Of a stretch of 64,000 nucleotides of DNA, positions 24,101-34,500 are shown in pieces. The stretch is from Rhea pennata (lineage: Eukaryota > Chordata > Aves > Rheiformes > Rheidae), in assembly GCF_028389875.1 (NCBI RefSeq), contig NC_084702.1, forward strand, positions 41,477,053 to 41,541,052. Reading direction: 5' to 3'. Position 1 is the stretch's first letter. Every line of letters begins with the position of its first letter. A model generated the notes under the pieces. The model was not told the DNA's origin. It searched no databases and saw only the letters and a program-made list of their open reading frames with translations. Made by a program: the position numbers and the translations under genes.

Positions 24101-27100
24101 TTCTAACCAATTTCTAGGAAACCTCTTTCCTTTAACCTCACAGATAAACTTTTCACTGGATTGGTTCCTTCACTGGAGAAGGAACCAATCCTTAAGCAGT
24201 CATTACTCAGCTCTCTGATAAAGTTTTCTGTGTTCTGAGAGAGGCGGAAAAAAAAAGGAAAAAGAAAAGAAGAAAGAAAAGAAAGCAAAAGTGTACCTCA
24301 TCTCCCATATTTTACACATACATTATATTCCTGTACACATTTCAACTGCATCATATTTCTGTCAGGTCTCTGTGAATCTGAACTGCCTCAAATTTATTTA
24401 TTTATTTATTTTCAAGATGACTAAAGTGAATTACAAAAAGATTACTTTTGCCAGTTCACATCCCATGTGTCTAGCTAGTCCTTCACCATTATTTCCATAC
24501 TTACATTTTCAAGTGTCTCATCAAGAATAATTGCACCATAGGTTGGCACTCCCATTTTATACTCCTTCCACTCATCTAAAACCTTCTGTACATCTTCACC
24601 TTGAGGCAGTAAAAAAGGGCAGTGATTGAAGAGTACAGCAGCATGTTAAGGATGCTAAATTTATCCAGTTTCCAATCATATGCAGTCAAACGAAGATACC
24701 TACTCAACATTTACAATAACCTTCTCAGAGTGTTTCCAGATATGTTCTCTTGGATGTGAAGAATATTACAGATTCTCACCGTGCAGAGGAAATACAAATA
24801 ACATTTACAACTCTAGAACTTTGAAAGCAAATGTTCAAGTCCTTAAAAAAATCTTATCAAAATCCCAAAGACAGTATCAATAAAAATCCTTTAGTATTAT
24901 ATTTAAAAACAAATACCACAGCAGAAATAACATTCCTGGCAAATGTAAGCCAGAAAGAAAAAGGTGTAACGAACAAGTATTTTCTACTACACTATTTCTC
25001 TTCTGCTGCCTACAGCAGCACAACAGGAACTGCTTTAGTCTGAAAAATACTGCTATAACTTAAAATTCTACCTGAAATTAATCAAAAACTCTACATAGTA
25101 TCTAGTAACCAAAAAATAATAACAATTTATTGCTAAAATAAGTACTTATAAGTACTGTCAGCCTTCCAAACCAAGTCTCTGATGTTCAAACTGACAAGGA
25201 ATTAATTTGGACAGTGAAACCACAGATGATATTATTATAAAGGTTAGAACAAATAATCTAGTTCCATGTCAAAAAGGAATGGGAAAAGATTAAAATAAAA
25301 ACACTTTCTGCATGTTGGTATGAAATTTATTTGTCAAGTTTTTTTTTCCAACAAGGCACTGATCATAGAAGTTCTGCTTTTTTTTCCAGTAAGTGTCAGG
25401 CCTGGCAGAAGACAGCCATAGCAGTTCAGTAAAAATGCCTCCTCCTCCCTATCAACAGGACAGTTTCTATGAGAATCCTGCAGCAACTGCCAGAACTCCC
25501 AACAAATACATACTGCTTTCCATTGGGGAACATATACCACCTTTAGCTACACTCGCACCAAGTTTTTCAGTGAAAGGCTTTAAATAAGGAGAGAGCATAC
25601 ACTGAAGAGTTCCAACAGCTCATGTGAAACCCACCCAGTCTGCCAACCTGCAGCCATGAGGAAAAGTGAATAATCTTCCTTACTTTCCACAGTTCCTAAG
25701 CAGCAAGAGAAATATCTCTTCTAGAAGCCACAAAACTATGGGAGCACTGAAAAGTTAAAAATCATGTCTAGTAGATAATCACCAAGACAGGAACATCTCC
25801 TGTTTGCATTCCATTTTCCTGTTGCAAATACAAGATACAAAGTTTTACTAACAGTACGTAGTTTGCATTTTATCCACAGAGTCTAAAAACATTTATAGTA
25901 ATAAAAAGGATATCAGCTTTAGCAAAGTCTCTTATCCCACACTGAGGTAATCCTGGTGTGTTTTGCATGTAGAAATCCAAGTAAAACCAATGGGCGAGTT
26001 CAATCTGAAAACATACTCTGATTGCATTGTCTCTCTCTTCACTTGGAATGTGCAAAATAAATCGGCTGCCAGGAAAGAAAGAAAAATAAGATTAGACAAA
26101 CCTATTGATTTAAATCTAACAATGAAAATGCAGTACAGCAGCAGTTTTCCTAATCTCTGAGTGCAGAGCAACAGATCTTCCTGGTGATCTGCACAGCAAA
26201 AAGTTTTCATGTGAAAGTTACAGCTTTTAAAATTAGGAAGGAAAATGTGTCATGAGGTCCCAAAACTCAATTACAAGTAATTAGTAAGTAATTTAACTGT
26301 TGTGAAAACAAAGAAGGTGAAGACAGCCTAAGTAAATGGCTATATTGCAAAAATTAAATAATTTTTAAATGCCCAGTAAAAAAATTTCACTGAATTCCAA
26401 TATATTTCTTTTGAGCACAAGTTAAAACACATTCATGTATTTTTTTCCACTAAAACACCACAGTAAAATATCATTTTTTGTAAATTTTATAGTTTATCTA
26501 ATTCTGGCAATATGATCTTATTCATTTCCTCAGTCTGAAGTAGGAAGTGGAAAATTGGTACATTTTTCACATCTATTTTACAGGTACCTCCAGTTTGTAC
26601 CTCCCAAAGTTAAAAGACGAGGCAACAGTAAGAAAGTAAGAGAAAGAAAAGAGAAAGGTCAAGCAATCCAAACCCTAAATTAAGGCTCTGCAATAAGATG
26701 CTACATTAAGATTGTGCAGCTTCTACTCGTTTATCTAGGAGCCACAGAGTATAACTCAGTAGCAAGACAGTATGATGAAAAATGAAATGTGCATGTAAGT
26801 CTTGTTAAATAAAGGGTCAGAGCAGTCCTGCTATTGAAGCATACATATAGATTAATTTGCCAGAACTAGAATTGTTATCTTTGTTTTCTGTAACTCTAAA
26901 ACAGCCTAAGAGGAACTCTACAGACACTTGAAGACATTCTATATCTGGCTTTAGCTTGCGACTTGTTTTTATATGCTGCCAAGTAACATTTCATCCTCTG
27001 AAAAAGAATTAAGATGTAGCAGTTTTATTTACTAGCAGGTAAAAGCCATGATAGTTTTAAGAAGTTTCAGTGAAAGTGACATTAGATTTTTCTTTTTTTT

Positions 27101-30100
27101 TGGGGGGGGGGTATCTTTCAAGGAATGGCTTTGCAATTAAATCGTTTAACAATAGTCACCACCTATACCTGATCCTCACACAGATCTCTGAAGTGGAATA
27201 TAAAAGTCTACTTATTACTTCCTACAGTTGAAAAATGATTATTTTTAAGAGCTAGTTTATACTGGTTCTTCATTACAGGCCTCAGTGCTATAGAATTTCA
27301 GTACCAGATTCTGTGAACTCACAGCTATGGATATTTGACTCAGAATATAGCACAATGTTACCTACAGTAATGGATGAATTCCACATCGGAAACAAAGCCT
27401 ATAGTCTGAGTCTTTCATCTGATCTACTTGATTTACTAAATCCAACACGTAGGAGAATTTTTAGTAACATGCAGTAAGAATCCCATCCCATTTAAGCTTA
27501 ACTATAACCTACATAATTTTACTATATATTCCACTGCTGACAACCTGGCAAACATTGATGGTAATTAGTATCAGAGAGAACGTCCACTGGTACACATTGT
27601 TTTCTCCTACACAAGGAATCAATTTAATAATTTCCCTTTTTCAAGTAAACATTTAATTTGGTGCTAAATGCTATACTTGCTACTAAATTGCCAACCTCTA
27701 CCCCCAGCAAAATATATCATCACAGAAATACTGCAAACCACACCTTGTATATACAAGAGCCTAATTAGTAACATTAGGCCATAAACCATACCTAAGAACA
27801 TAATTTAGGCCTTCCTACAGGGTAAGTTTATATATGAAAATTAAGTTGCTTCAAGCCACTACAGATAATAAAAAGGAGATTTAGCCCAATTAATCATATA
27901 ATTTAATGGTATTTCGTAATTTAAGATCAAAATTGTTGAATACAAGAAATCCACAGTCATCCTGCACAATGCATAAGAACTTAGAACCCAAAGATAAAAC
28001 TAAAATAATAAAAACATATCACATCCACCCCTCACGTCATACAAAATTAAGGTATCAGCTGAGGTGTCTTTGGTGCTGGCAACAGCCGTGAGAATTACCC
28101 GCAGGCACTGAACTGTAGCTGCCCTGCCCTGAACAATGGAATTATTACTTAGACTAACTGGCTGAATTAGGTGGCACAGCTTCAAATGATCTGAGGACCT
28201 ATATATGAACCTCTTTGATTGTCTTTTGAGTGGGATCAAAGAAAAGTGATTTGGCTTGAAGAAAAATCTACATGCATTTTAATTCAGCAGTGTGTTATAT
28301 TGACTACCTCTACAACCACTCACAGTGGTCTTTTTGTCACAGAGAACAGTATCAGATAACAAGCAGGTCAACTGCAAATACAGGCAGAGGTACTTAAGTT
28401 GAGCCCTCCTTACACAAGAGGGCTCTGCATTTAACAGACACTTTTCTACAGAGAATCCAAGCTTCAGGTGAAAGGAAAATATACCTGTCCGAAGAGAACC
28501 CAAGTCTGAAAGATACTCTGACACTCTCAAGATACACAAAGAGAGTGGCTGTGTTTTGTGGACATCTAAGGTTTAACTGAGCTTCTTGGTTTTAAAGTGA
28601 AATAAATGTATGTGTTATATATAAAAATATATTCACACACACAAAATCCTAAACTACTCAGCAAGCTTGACCTGAGATCAGATTTTTTTTCTCTTTTTCT
28701 TTTTAGCTTAATAAAAGAAATACACATTTTTGCCATCTCCTAAAAATTCAACAACATTATTTAGACTTTTAGGTGACACACTATACAGTCCATATAGAAA
28801 AAGTAGAGATTTTCTAAGGGTCCTGTAACCTCCCAAAGCTTTTATTATACTGAAATTATCATAATATTCTAAATATTGAAGGCTCATTTGCCAGCAGGAC
28901 TAACAACAAAAAAATAGTGTGGGTTGTGTTAAAAGATGTTAAATCTAATGTAAGCTCAATAACTAAGGAAAAAAACTTGCAAAGCTTCTCCTACTAAAAT
29001 TTCCACATCATACAGAAACCGAAGATTGCAGAAGTAACAGATCTTCTAATATTCTGTTTACAGTTAACCACCCCAAGTGCATCACCACTGATCTTCCACT
29101 TCCTTACCTCCCTTGAGCCAAGGCCTGCATGGTCCTCTCACTTCTCCACTTTCTCTCTTTGTCAAAGCATTAGAGGCCAATTCCCCTACTCCTTTCAGTT
29201 GCTCTGCCCATGTCCAAAGCAGGGTAATATATTCGAAACAGGGCTGATCTGTCGGCAATAATGGAAGACAAGCCCCTAACCTACCAATTCGTAGCTTTTT
29301 TTTTTTTAATTAAAGCCACACCAATAGATTCATGCAAATACCAGACAAATCAGCATTTTAAAGGTAGAATATGACAGCAGCTCAAATGGAACACGATTAC
29401 ACAGACAGTGGGACTAAGCCTGAAACAACTTAAGATCCAGATTAGTCATGTGCCCTTCCACCAGCTTCCCTGCAGGCAGGCTATTTCAGTTCTAGAAGTA
29501 TTTGAATTCCCCCTCCTGATTCTCTGGAATAGTCTTAATTCATTCTTTATATGTGAGCAGGCATCTAAAGGAAAAGCCCTGCCTCTGAGGGGTCTCTTTA
29601 GGGAGCTCAGAACAGACGTTATAGACAAACAAACATGTTTCAGTGGCCAGACTTACAGAACTAAAATTAGTACCTATCCACTGCAAACTTTGACTCTTGC
29701 TTAGATACAAAATGAAACAGTAGTGCACTGAACAGGCCTGGTTTTCTGTGGAATTCTCAATTCTAAGCACTCTCATTCATCTGAAAACAGTAATTTCACG
29801 CAAGTGGACTATCCTTCACTTCTGGCAACCATTTTCTGTTGCACGTAAATACTTTAGAATCTGTTCAATGTAGTAAGATACAAGGATTATTTCATGTGTA
29901 CACCACATTCAGTTCTGGGCATCAAATTCTGGGGATGATACAGATGAATCAGGAAGTCCAAAAGACAGCATTAGTGATGATCAGAGGTTGAGATCATAAG
30001 AAAACAAACAAAAAGTTTCTGTGTCTTACACTATGAAAACTTACATGTGTAGCCTTTAGGATGAGAAAAACTGATCACTCACTCTAAAAGGATCGGCAAA

Positions 30101-30991
30101 CAATAGAGAACAATTTTGCAGTCATGGGTGTTCCTTGACCCCTTTTTCCCCTGTCCCACCAGACCCCTCTTTTCTAGTAGAGGTAGATCAGCAGAAAGGA
30201 CTCCTCATCACCTATCACCCCATCAACCAAACTAAACTTCTGAGCTATACGCATCACGTTAACTCATCACAACACGCACTGTATGAACCTTACGCTTACA
30301 ACTCTCCTCTCACTCGCACAAACCTCGCCGATGCAGTTTTACTTCCTTGGCCAAACAGTACGAACTTTTGAACCTCGAAACACTGGAAGAAAAACATGAA
30401 GCATCCTCTGCTGCTCCACCCCCCTCCGCAATATTCTCGATTTCTTCCGCGCTGCTCATTTAGCGCTACATCGGTTTTCCACTCCGGTGCCCACTACAAA
30501 GCAGCAGGTACCTTCCGCACCCCGCCAGGGGAGCTTTCAAGAGGCTCCTGACGCGGCAGCACCTCCCGCCAAGACGCCGATGCGGCCCCCGCGCACGCAC
30601 AGCGCGAGGCTCCTCAGCAGCGCCGACCCCCTTCCGTTTCGCAGCCGCCGCAGGAGGCCCAACACCCCTTCCTTCCCGAGGCTCCCGGACCGCCTCCCTC
30701 CCGCCTCGCCCTCCAACCTTGCCCAAGAGCTCCAAAAAGCCCCGAGCCGACTGCGCTGCCGTGCCCAACGGACGGGCCCCGCGCGCACCGGTGGGAGGGG
30801 GGGAAGCCGCGCGCGCCCCCTCCCCCCTCAACGGCCGCGCGCCCGGGGCACCATGGGAGGGGGCGCCGCCGCCGCCGCGGGGGGAGGGGGAGGGAGCTGC
30901 CCAGCCGGGGCTGCCCGGTCGGCGGTGGCCCGAGCTACCTGCACAGGTCGTCCAAAACGCTGCTGGGGATCTCGGCCCGTTTGGTCTCCAT
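14983..30991 (-). CDS. DCP2: DCP2, m7GpppN mRNA-decapping hydrolase, complete coding region
   Basis: Eleven exons join in frame: 30991-30939, 26065-25914, 24632-24505, 24062-23964, 21423-21271, 19446-19334, 19226-19119, 18353-18230, 17691-17590, 15875-15824 and 15146-14983. They total 1248 bases and encode 415 residues (the human protein has about 420). DCP2 removes the 5' cap, releasing m7GDP, in cytoplasmic P bodies and with DCP1/EDC proteins. Seen: start METKR, the N-terminal regulatory domain with W44 and D48 (the DCP1/cap-side face), and the Nudix box at residues 129-151 (GX5EX7REUXEEXGU) with metal-binding E144, E147 and E148. After box B comes a Ser-rich, basic disordered tail and the conserved ending FLSFKFDH..., a motif tied to EDC4 in metazoans. 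No break or missing catalytic residue is seen. Introns 2 and 10 have unusual ends. Confidence 0.96.
15147..15823 (-). other. DCP2: DCP2 intron 10: GC-AG intron
   Basis: The 677-base intron starts GCAAGTACAC and ends TTTAAGCAG. The donor context ACAG|GCAAGT is otherwise a near-perfect U1 match, as is typical for GC donors. The nearby GT (in AAGTAC) would break the conserved frame. With GC the joint reads ...NFETDAACEM, aligning with the mammalian NFETDAVYDL. Confidence 0.85.
15824..15875 (-). CDS. DCP2: DCP2 coding exon 10 (52-base small exon)
   Basis: The exon encodes [17 protein letters not shown] plus the first base of Asp362, matching the family segment K-C-E-K-K-L-H-P-R-K-L-Q-D-N-F. It is too short to show as a long open frame. 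It is followed by GCAAGT, a non-canonical GC donor. Confidence 0.9.
15876..17589 (-). other. DCP2: DCP2 intron 9
   Basis: A GT-AG intron of 1714 bases (donor GTAAGAAAC, acceptor TCTTAACTAG). A purine-rich G-run occurs near 16938-16960. Nothing else is recognised. Confidence 0.8.
17590..17691 (-). CDS. DCP2: DCP2 coding exon 9 (basic segment)
   Basis: 102 bases, 34 codons, phase 0. It encodes [20 protein letters not shown] and then [14 protein letters not shown]. The basic QKKRT patch is conserved in mammals. The acceptor is chosen as TGAGTCAG because it alone keeps the frame with exon 8. Donor GTAAGA. Confidence 0.9.
17692..18229 (-). other. DCP2: DCP2 intron 8
   Basis: A GT-AG intron of 538 bases, donor GTATGTTACA, acceptor GCTGAGTCAG. 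Nothing else is recognised. Confidence 0.8.
18230..18353 (-). CDS. DCP2: DCP2 coding exon 8
   Basis: 124 bases: one base completes Arg269, then 41 codons read [20 protein letters not shown] and on to [12 protein letters not shown]. The family reads alike here (RHSQQLFPDG...QWVK). Acceptor CATGTGCCAG, donor GTATGT. Confidence 0.92.
18354..19118 (-). other. DCP2: DCP2 intron 7
   Basis: A GT-AG intron of 765 bases (donor GTAAGATCC, acceptor CATGTGCCAG). No other feature is recognised. Confidence 0.85.
19119..19226 (-). CDS. DCP2: DCP2 coding exon 7
   Basis: 108 bases, residues 233-269 in part. It encodes [20 protein letters not shown] and then a Ser/Thr-rich, probably disordered segment ending MEKA. 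This is the start of the flexible C-terminal region. The donor is GTAAGA. Confidence 0.92.
19227..19333 (-). other. DCP2: DCP2 intron 6 (short)
   Basis: A 107-base GT-AG intron (donor GTATGTTC, acceptor GGTCATAG), the shortest in the gene. Nothing else is seen in it. Confidence 0.85.
19334..19446 (-). CDS. DCP2: DCP2 coding exon 6 (end of Nudix domain, box B)
   Basis: 113 bases: 37 codons (residues 196-232) plus two bases of Arg233. It reads [16 protein letters not shown] and then [16 protein letters not shown], the box B helix region that contacts RNA in the family. Acceptor TTTTTCAG, donor GTATGT. Confidence 0.94.
19447..21270 (-). other. DCP2: DCP2 intron 5 with repeat-rich donor end
   Basis: A GT-AG intron of 1824 bases. 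Its first 200 bases, in gene direction, contain the TA/CA/TG repeat cluster at 21083-21200, about 70 bases from the donor. Confidence 0.85.
21083..21200. repeat. Compound (TA)n/(CA)n/(TG)n repeat with palindromic core
   Basis: (AT)n at 21083-21120 is followed by CA-rich, TA-rich and TG-rich blocks. Bases 21144-21160 and 21164-21180 are 17-bp perfect inverted arms around the spacer TTA, so a CA arm pairs with a TG arm. The outer TA blocks can extend the pairing imperfectly. Confidence 0.85.
21271..21423 (-). CDS. DCP2: DCP2 coding exon 5 (catalytic Glu pair)
   Basis: 153 bases, 51 codons, residues 145-195. It opens [14 protein letters not shown], which holds the catalytic/metal-binding pair E147 and E148, and ends NPKTRREIR before donor GTATGT. 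The acceptor is CTCTCAG. Confidence 0.95.
21424..23963 (-). other. DCP2: DCP2 intron 4
   Basis: A GT-AG intron of 2540 bases that interrupts the Nudix signature between REx and EExG. No other feature was recognised in it. Confidence 0.85.
23964..24062 (-). CDS. DCP2: DCP2 coding exon 4 (first half of Nudix box)
   Basis: 99 bases, 33 codons, phase 0 at both ends, residues 112-144. The text [19 protein letters not shown] is followed by the first part of the Nudix signature, from G129 through E135 to R143-E144. Acceptor TTTTCTGCAG, donor GTAAGT. Confidence 0.95.
24063..24504 (-). other. DCP2: DCP2 intron 3 with a strong hairpin
   Basis: A GT-AG intron of 442 bases (donor GTAAGTATGG, acceptor TTTTCTGCAG). 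On the + strand it holds a TTTA tandem tract at about 24390-24411 and a perfect inverted repeat at 24158-24191, about 95 bases before exon 4 in the gene direction. Confidence 0.85.
24158..24191. repeat. Perfect 14-bp inverted repeat (hairpin)
   Basis: Arms GGATTGGTTCCTTC (24158-24171) and GAAGGAACCAATCC (24178-24191) are exact reverse complements around a 6-base loop. The word TTCACTGGA also occurs twice in direct orientation here. In the DCP2 pre-mRNA it would fold upstream of the exon 4 acceptor. Confidence 0.85.
24505..24632 (-). CDS. DCP2: DCP2 coding exon 3
   Basis: 128 bases: two leading bases complete Val69, then 42 codons run from [17 protein letters not shown] to LDETLEN. The donor is GTAAGT. 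It covers the link from the regulatory domain to the Nudix fold ([11 protein letters not shown] is the first Nudix beta segment). Confidence 0.94.
24633..25913 (-). other. DCP2: DCP2 intron 2: AT-AC, U12-type (minor spliceosome) intron
   Basis: The 1281-base intron starts ATATCCTTTTT (25913 downward), matching the U12 donor consensus ATATCCTTT. A branch-site match TCCTTAAC lies at 24652-24645, and the intron ends in AC (24634-24633), about 13 bases past the branch adenosine. No GT-AG pair at the same place gives the conserved protein. With AT-AC ends the junction reads ...[15 protein letters not shown], as in the family. Confidence 0.9.
25914..26065 (-). CDS. DCP2: DCP2 coding exon 2 (regulatory domain)
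   Basis: 152 bases with one leading base completing Ser18, 50 codons, and one trailing G. It encodes [16 protein letters not shown] and continues through AHWFYLDFY to RDFAKA, the alpha-helical N-terminal regulatory domain. The exon is followed not by GT but by ATATCCTTTTT, a U12-type donor. The frame across the junction (G + TC giving Val69) supports this border. Confidence 0.94.
26066..30938 (-). other. DCP2: DCP2 intron 1
   Basis: A GT-AG intron of about 4.9 kb with donor GTAGCT and acceptor TTTCCTGGCAG. It contains a decayed CR1-like piece near 29.9 kb. Nothing else is recognised. Confidence 0.85.
29896..30005 (+). mobile_element. Decayed CR1-like LINE fragment
   Basis: Text such as TTCAGTTCTGGGCATC and GATGATCAGAGG resembles the CR1 region that normally reads CCAGTTCTGGGC...GATGATCAGAGGGCTGGAG. 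The rest is heavily diverged. It is an old 5' and 3' truncated copy in DCP2 intron 1. Confidence 0.45.
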
Positions 30992-31560
30992 GGGGAAACG
31001 CGGCTCATCCCGACGCGACTGAGCCCGAACCAAGCGCGGCGGCACAGGCGGGACTGCGCGGCGCCCGCCCAGCGCGCGGAGCGGCGGGGCGGGGCGGGGC
31101 GAGAGCGACAGCCCGCTGCGCCAATCCCCGCGTGCGCACCGCGCCGCGGGCCGCCCAGCGGGCCCACGCGACTCCGAAAGCAGAGCCAATCAGCTCGGGA
31201 GATATTGGGGCAAGAGACGAATCAGCCCATGGCGGGAGCGAGCCAATCGGCGCCACTGCGATCGCCATGCGCGCTGTGCGCCTGCGCACGGCAGCCCCGG
31301 CGGGCGGCGCGGCCGCCATTTCAGCCGGTGCGGCGCGGCGCTCGGCGACTCGCGGCGGCTCCTGGGGAGGCCCCGCGCCGGCTGCGGCCCCGGGACTCGC
31401 CCTCCATCTTCCCAGCGGCCCGCCGGGGCTTCGTGCAGGGCTGCAGCTTTTATGCTGGGTGCCCGGGCTGCTCTGCTGAGCGCCAAACGCCGTTCGTTAA
31501 ACGATGTTACCTCCTCGGGCCCGTGAGCGCGTTGCGCAGCTGTGCATGAAGAAGTAAACT
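30480..31560. promoter_or_regulatory. DCP2: DCP2 CpG-island promoter, possibly bidirectional
   Basis: About 1 kb of dense CpG sequence surrounds DCP2 exon 1. Upstream of the start, CCAAT boxes read on the + strand at 31121-31125, 31186-31190 and 31243-31247, and one on the - strand at 31208-31204. A GC-box cluster lies at 31084-31099. An NRF-1-like palindrome (TGCGCCTGCGCA) lies at 31277-31288 and a YY1-like GCCGCCATTT at 31312-31321. No TATA box was noted. Boxes on both strands would permit divergent transcription to the right, but no coding gene is seen there. Large open frames on both strands are by-products of GC content. Confidence 0.75.
30939..30991 (-). CDS. DCP2: DCP2 coding exon 1
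   Basis: ATG at 30991-30989 opens [17 protein letters not shown] and the exon ends in AG before the donor GTAGCTC. The start is chosen because METKR is the conserved family N-terminus. The frame stays open upstream to about 31189, but no upstream in-frame ATG was found there, only TTG. The exon lies in a CpG island. Confidence 0.93.
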
Positions 31561-34500
31561 ACTTTAAATCTGTCTTTGCTTCGTTCTTCTCGTCTCAAAA
31601 TCACTTTAGATGAGGGGAAAAAAAAACATTTGACAGCTGATAGGCTTTAAACAGATAATACAAAACATCAGGTACAGGAGTTCTGTTTTTCATTCTCATT
31701 ACCATAAAGATTTTAGGCTAAAGTCATAAAGTTTAATGATTGGGGATATTTAAACCTCACACTGTAAATAACCATAAGCACAGCAAGTATTTTTAACTCA
31801 AGACTAGAGGACAAAAAATCACATACCAAACAAAAACGTTTCCCAATTCACGTTAATGGAAAATAATTTCTGCTGCAGTTAGAGCCACCAGAGGGTGCCC
31901 ACTGCGCAGTTCATAGAAGCTGCATGAAATGGTAATGAGGATACAGCCCTGTCTTAGGGAGCTACTTCCCTACTGTAAGCCAATAGCTGCTCTTGCCTTT
32001 GACTTCAATAGAATTTTAAAGCTTATTTAAAGCTTATTTCTCAGCCTTGTTTCCTGAGTGGCCACGGTATGTCTGTCTGTAAACATTCCCCTTTGAAACA
32101 GCTGCGTCCATCTGTCTATGTGCTGCTTGCACCCTGCTCTGTTCCTCACCGAAGCACCCGAGCACTCTCAGACTCCACTTCTCCATGCCAGCTGCTGCTG
32201 CATTCCCTTACTCACAGGAAACATGGTGTAAAAAACGGTGAATAGTTTTCTACTAGTTTAGCTACATGAACTAGCAGAATCAGATACATTGATATTAGCA
32301 GAGGAAAGAGGATAAGAATGGATGACCAAGAGAAAGAAATGATGCTGGCAGCACCAGTCCAGAGTGGCTTAATTGTTTGGGCGAATTTACATTTATGACT
32401 TACTACGATCAGCAGAAGGGGTAAGTCCCATTTTTAGCCTTCCCTCTGCTGCTCTATCCCTGGCATTCCACCAGGTCTTGTACTAAGGCAATTCAACTCC
32501 CCAATTCAACTTTCAATCCTTTCAGAAGAAAACTTACCAGCAAAGAAAAAAAGAAATCTCACAGAGTGCAACTTTCCAAACTTAAAAAAGGGGAAAAGAG
32601 AACCCTGATACCTCCAAAGTACAAGAGAAAGGCATTCAACTAGGTCTGGAAGCAGCAGTATTGTAAGAACACTTCAGAGCACAATCCTAGTAGAAGCCAC
32701 AGATTTGCGAGTATTGGTGCCTTTCTTCAGCAAACACCACACAACAATATGACACACAATGACACCTGCCCCACCAACTCCTTTGCTGTTATATTTGAGA
32801 TGACAAGTGGCTCACACTACTTCCAGAAGTACTTTGCAGAGGAAGAGAAGTCAAGCACTAATAAAACCCTAATATTGCTAGACAGAGGGACAGATGGGAA
32901 GGTGTGAGTGCAAATTGGTAAATACAAAAATACAAAGTAAGAGATACATAATTTGAATTACTTTCAACGTATTACTTCAAGTTATCACTTTTACTAATTG
33001 ATAAAAGATGGTCTATAAGTCAGTGGGCAGAGGCTTATACTGTCTAAAAATCATTCTGCTGGAGTCCATTTCCTTTTCTCTAACTTCTTACCTTGATGCC
33101 CATTTTCCACTTCTTGATTACTTGTAATTGCTGGGAACATATATAACACAGAACACAAACATGAAATGTATCTTAAGCTTTTCCTACAGAAATTGTTGCA
33201 CTTACAAGTGCTTACATGAAAAAAGCTGAAATTTCAAAGTGCAGTTTCCCTGGTGGAGTAAAACCTATCCTGAAGCAGGGATTCGGGAAAAAAAAAATCC
33301 TTTTTTTTTTTTAATGCATATATGATACCAGGAGCCCCCCCCCCACAACTATTAAAGAGAGGAAAAAATATTTTAGGAAGCACACTTTGATACCATAGCT
33401 ATCATCTCTGGTACTATTAGTCCATTCATTGTTTCTGGGAAAAAAAAAAAAAAGAGACATGGCAGACAATGTAATTGTGTCTGATGTATAAGTTACGAAA
33501 CACTGTTGGATAATAAGCTGCTTAATCTAGGAGGATTGAACTAACTGAAGAACATAATGAAAATTTAAACAAAGTGCTGTCAAGCCCTCAGGACAGGGGA
33601 GCTGGAAGAGGGCCCACTTGCACATTTCTGCTTGCTGCATTTTTGAAACATGCCTGAAAAGATTAGCTAGAACAGAAATTGAAGAAAAAAAAATCTGTTA
33701 AGAATTTGGAACTGCTTATCACTGTTCCCCCACCAGCCCCTATTTACAAGTTTGTTGTCAATGTTATCCTGTCAAGCTGAAAGGGTAGTTGGGTACTAGG
33801 ATCCCAGGTACAGAGCTGGGAAATTTTCCCTAGTACCCACAGCACCTCACAGCTCCAAGCAGCTTGCAGAATAATCCGCTGATGTAGTCAAACAGGTTTT
33901 TAATCTTTGCTTATCAGTCAGTCCTGATTCCACAGCAAGACTATAATAAAATAAAATAAAAAAAAAATTAATGTTTGTTTGCTGTTTGTATTAGGGAAAG
34001 GAAAGAAGGTAGCAGAAAATAAAAAAGGGTGAGCAGTTTGCACACTTAGAAGGGAAGCTCAGAACAGGAGCTAGATTGCCCAGGAAAAGCTACAGCTGAG
34101 GGTAGAGAGAGTTTTGCTTGGGGAAACTGGCCAAGGTGGAGGATAGGTAGTTGAATAGGAGGAAACTCTCTCAGAAGCTAAGAAACAGCCAAACCTAGAT
34201 CTCAACAATATGCTTTTGCAGCTCAAGTTAATTAGAACCAAGACTACGGTAGCACCTGGAGGGTCTGCAACCAAGTGACTTGGTTTGAGGCTTGCCTTCA
34301 TTACCAGAAAAATAGATTCCTCCCAAACTGCACTCCAATAAACTATTTCTATACCAAAATTTCCAGTAAGGCATAGCTAACAGAGGTAGCAAGAGGGCTG
34401 AGAAGCGCTGACTTACTTTTGTAAGCAACAAGTTAATGCAGAAGTCTCCTGTTGGAGGAATGTATGTAAACCAAACAGTATCCAACTAAAAAGCCCAGAT

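Noticed and set aside
30466-31167. 233-codon - strand open frame over DCP2 exon 1
   Set aside because: It is in a different frame from METKR..., is low in complexity and continues into the intron, so it is a shadow frame.
30992-31189. In-frame N-terminal extension of DCP2
   Set aside because: The frame is open upstream, but the only start there is TTG, and the METKR start fits the family length and N-terminus.
30487-31549. Two long + strand open frames (330 and 276 codons) over the DCP2 promoter
   Set aside because: They overlap each other and - strand frames in a CpG island, have Ala/Pro/Arg/Gly-biased text, cross DCP2 exon 1 in antisense and match no family. They are explained by GC content.
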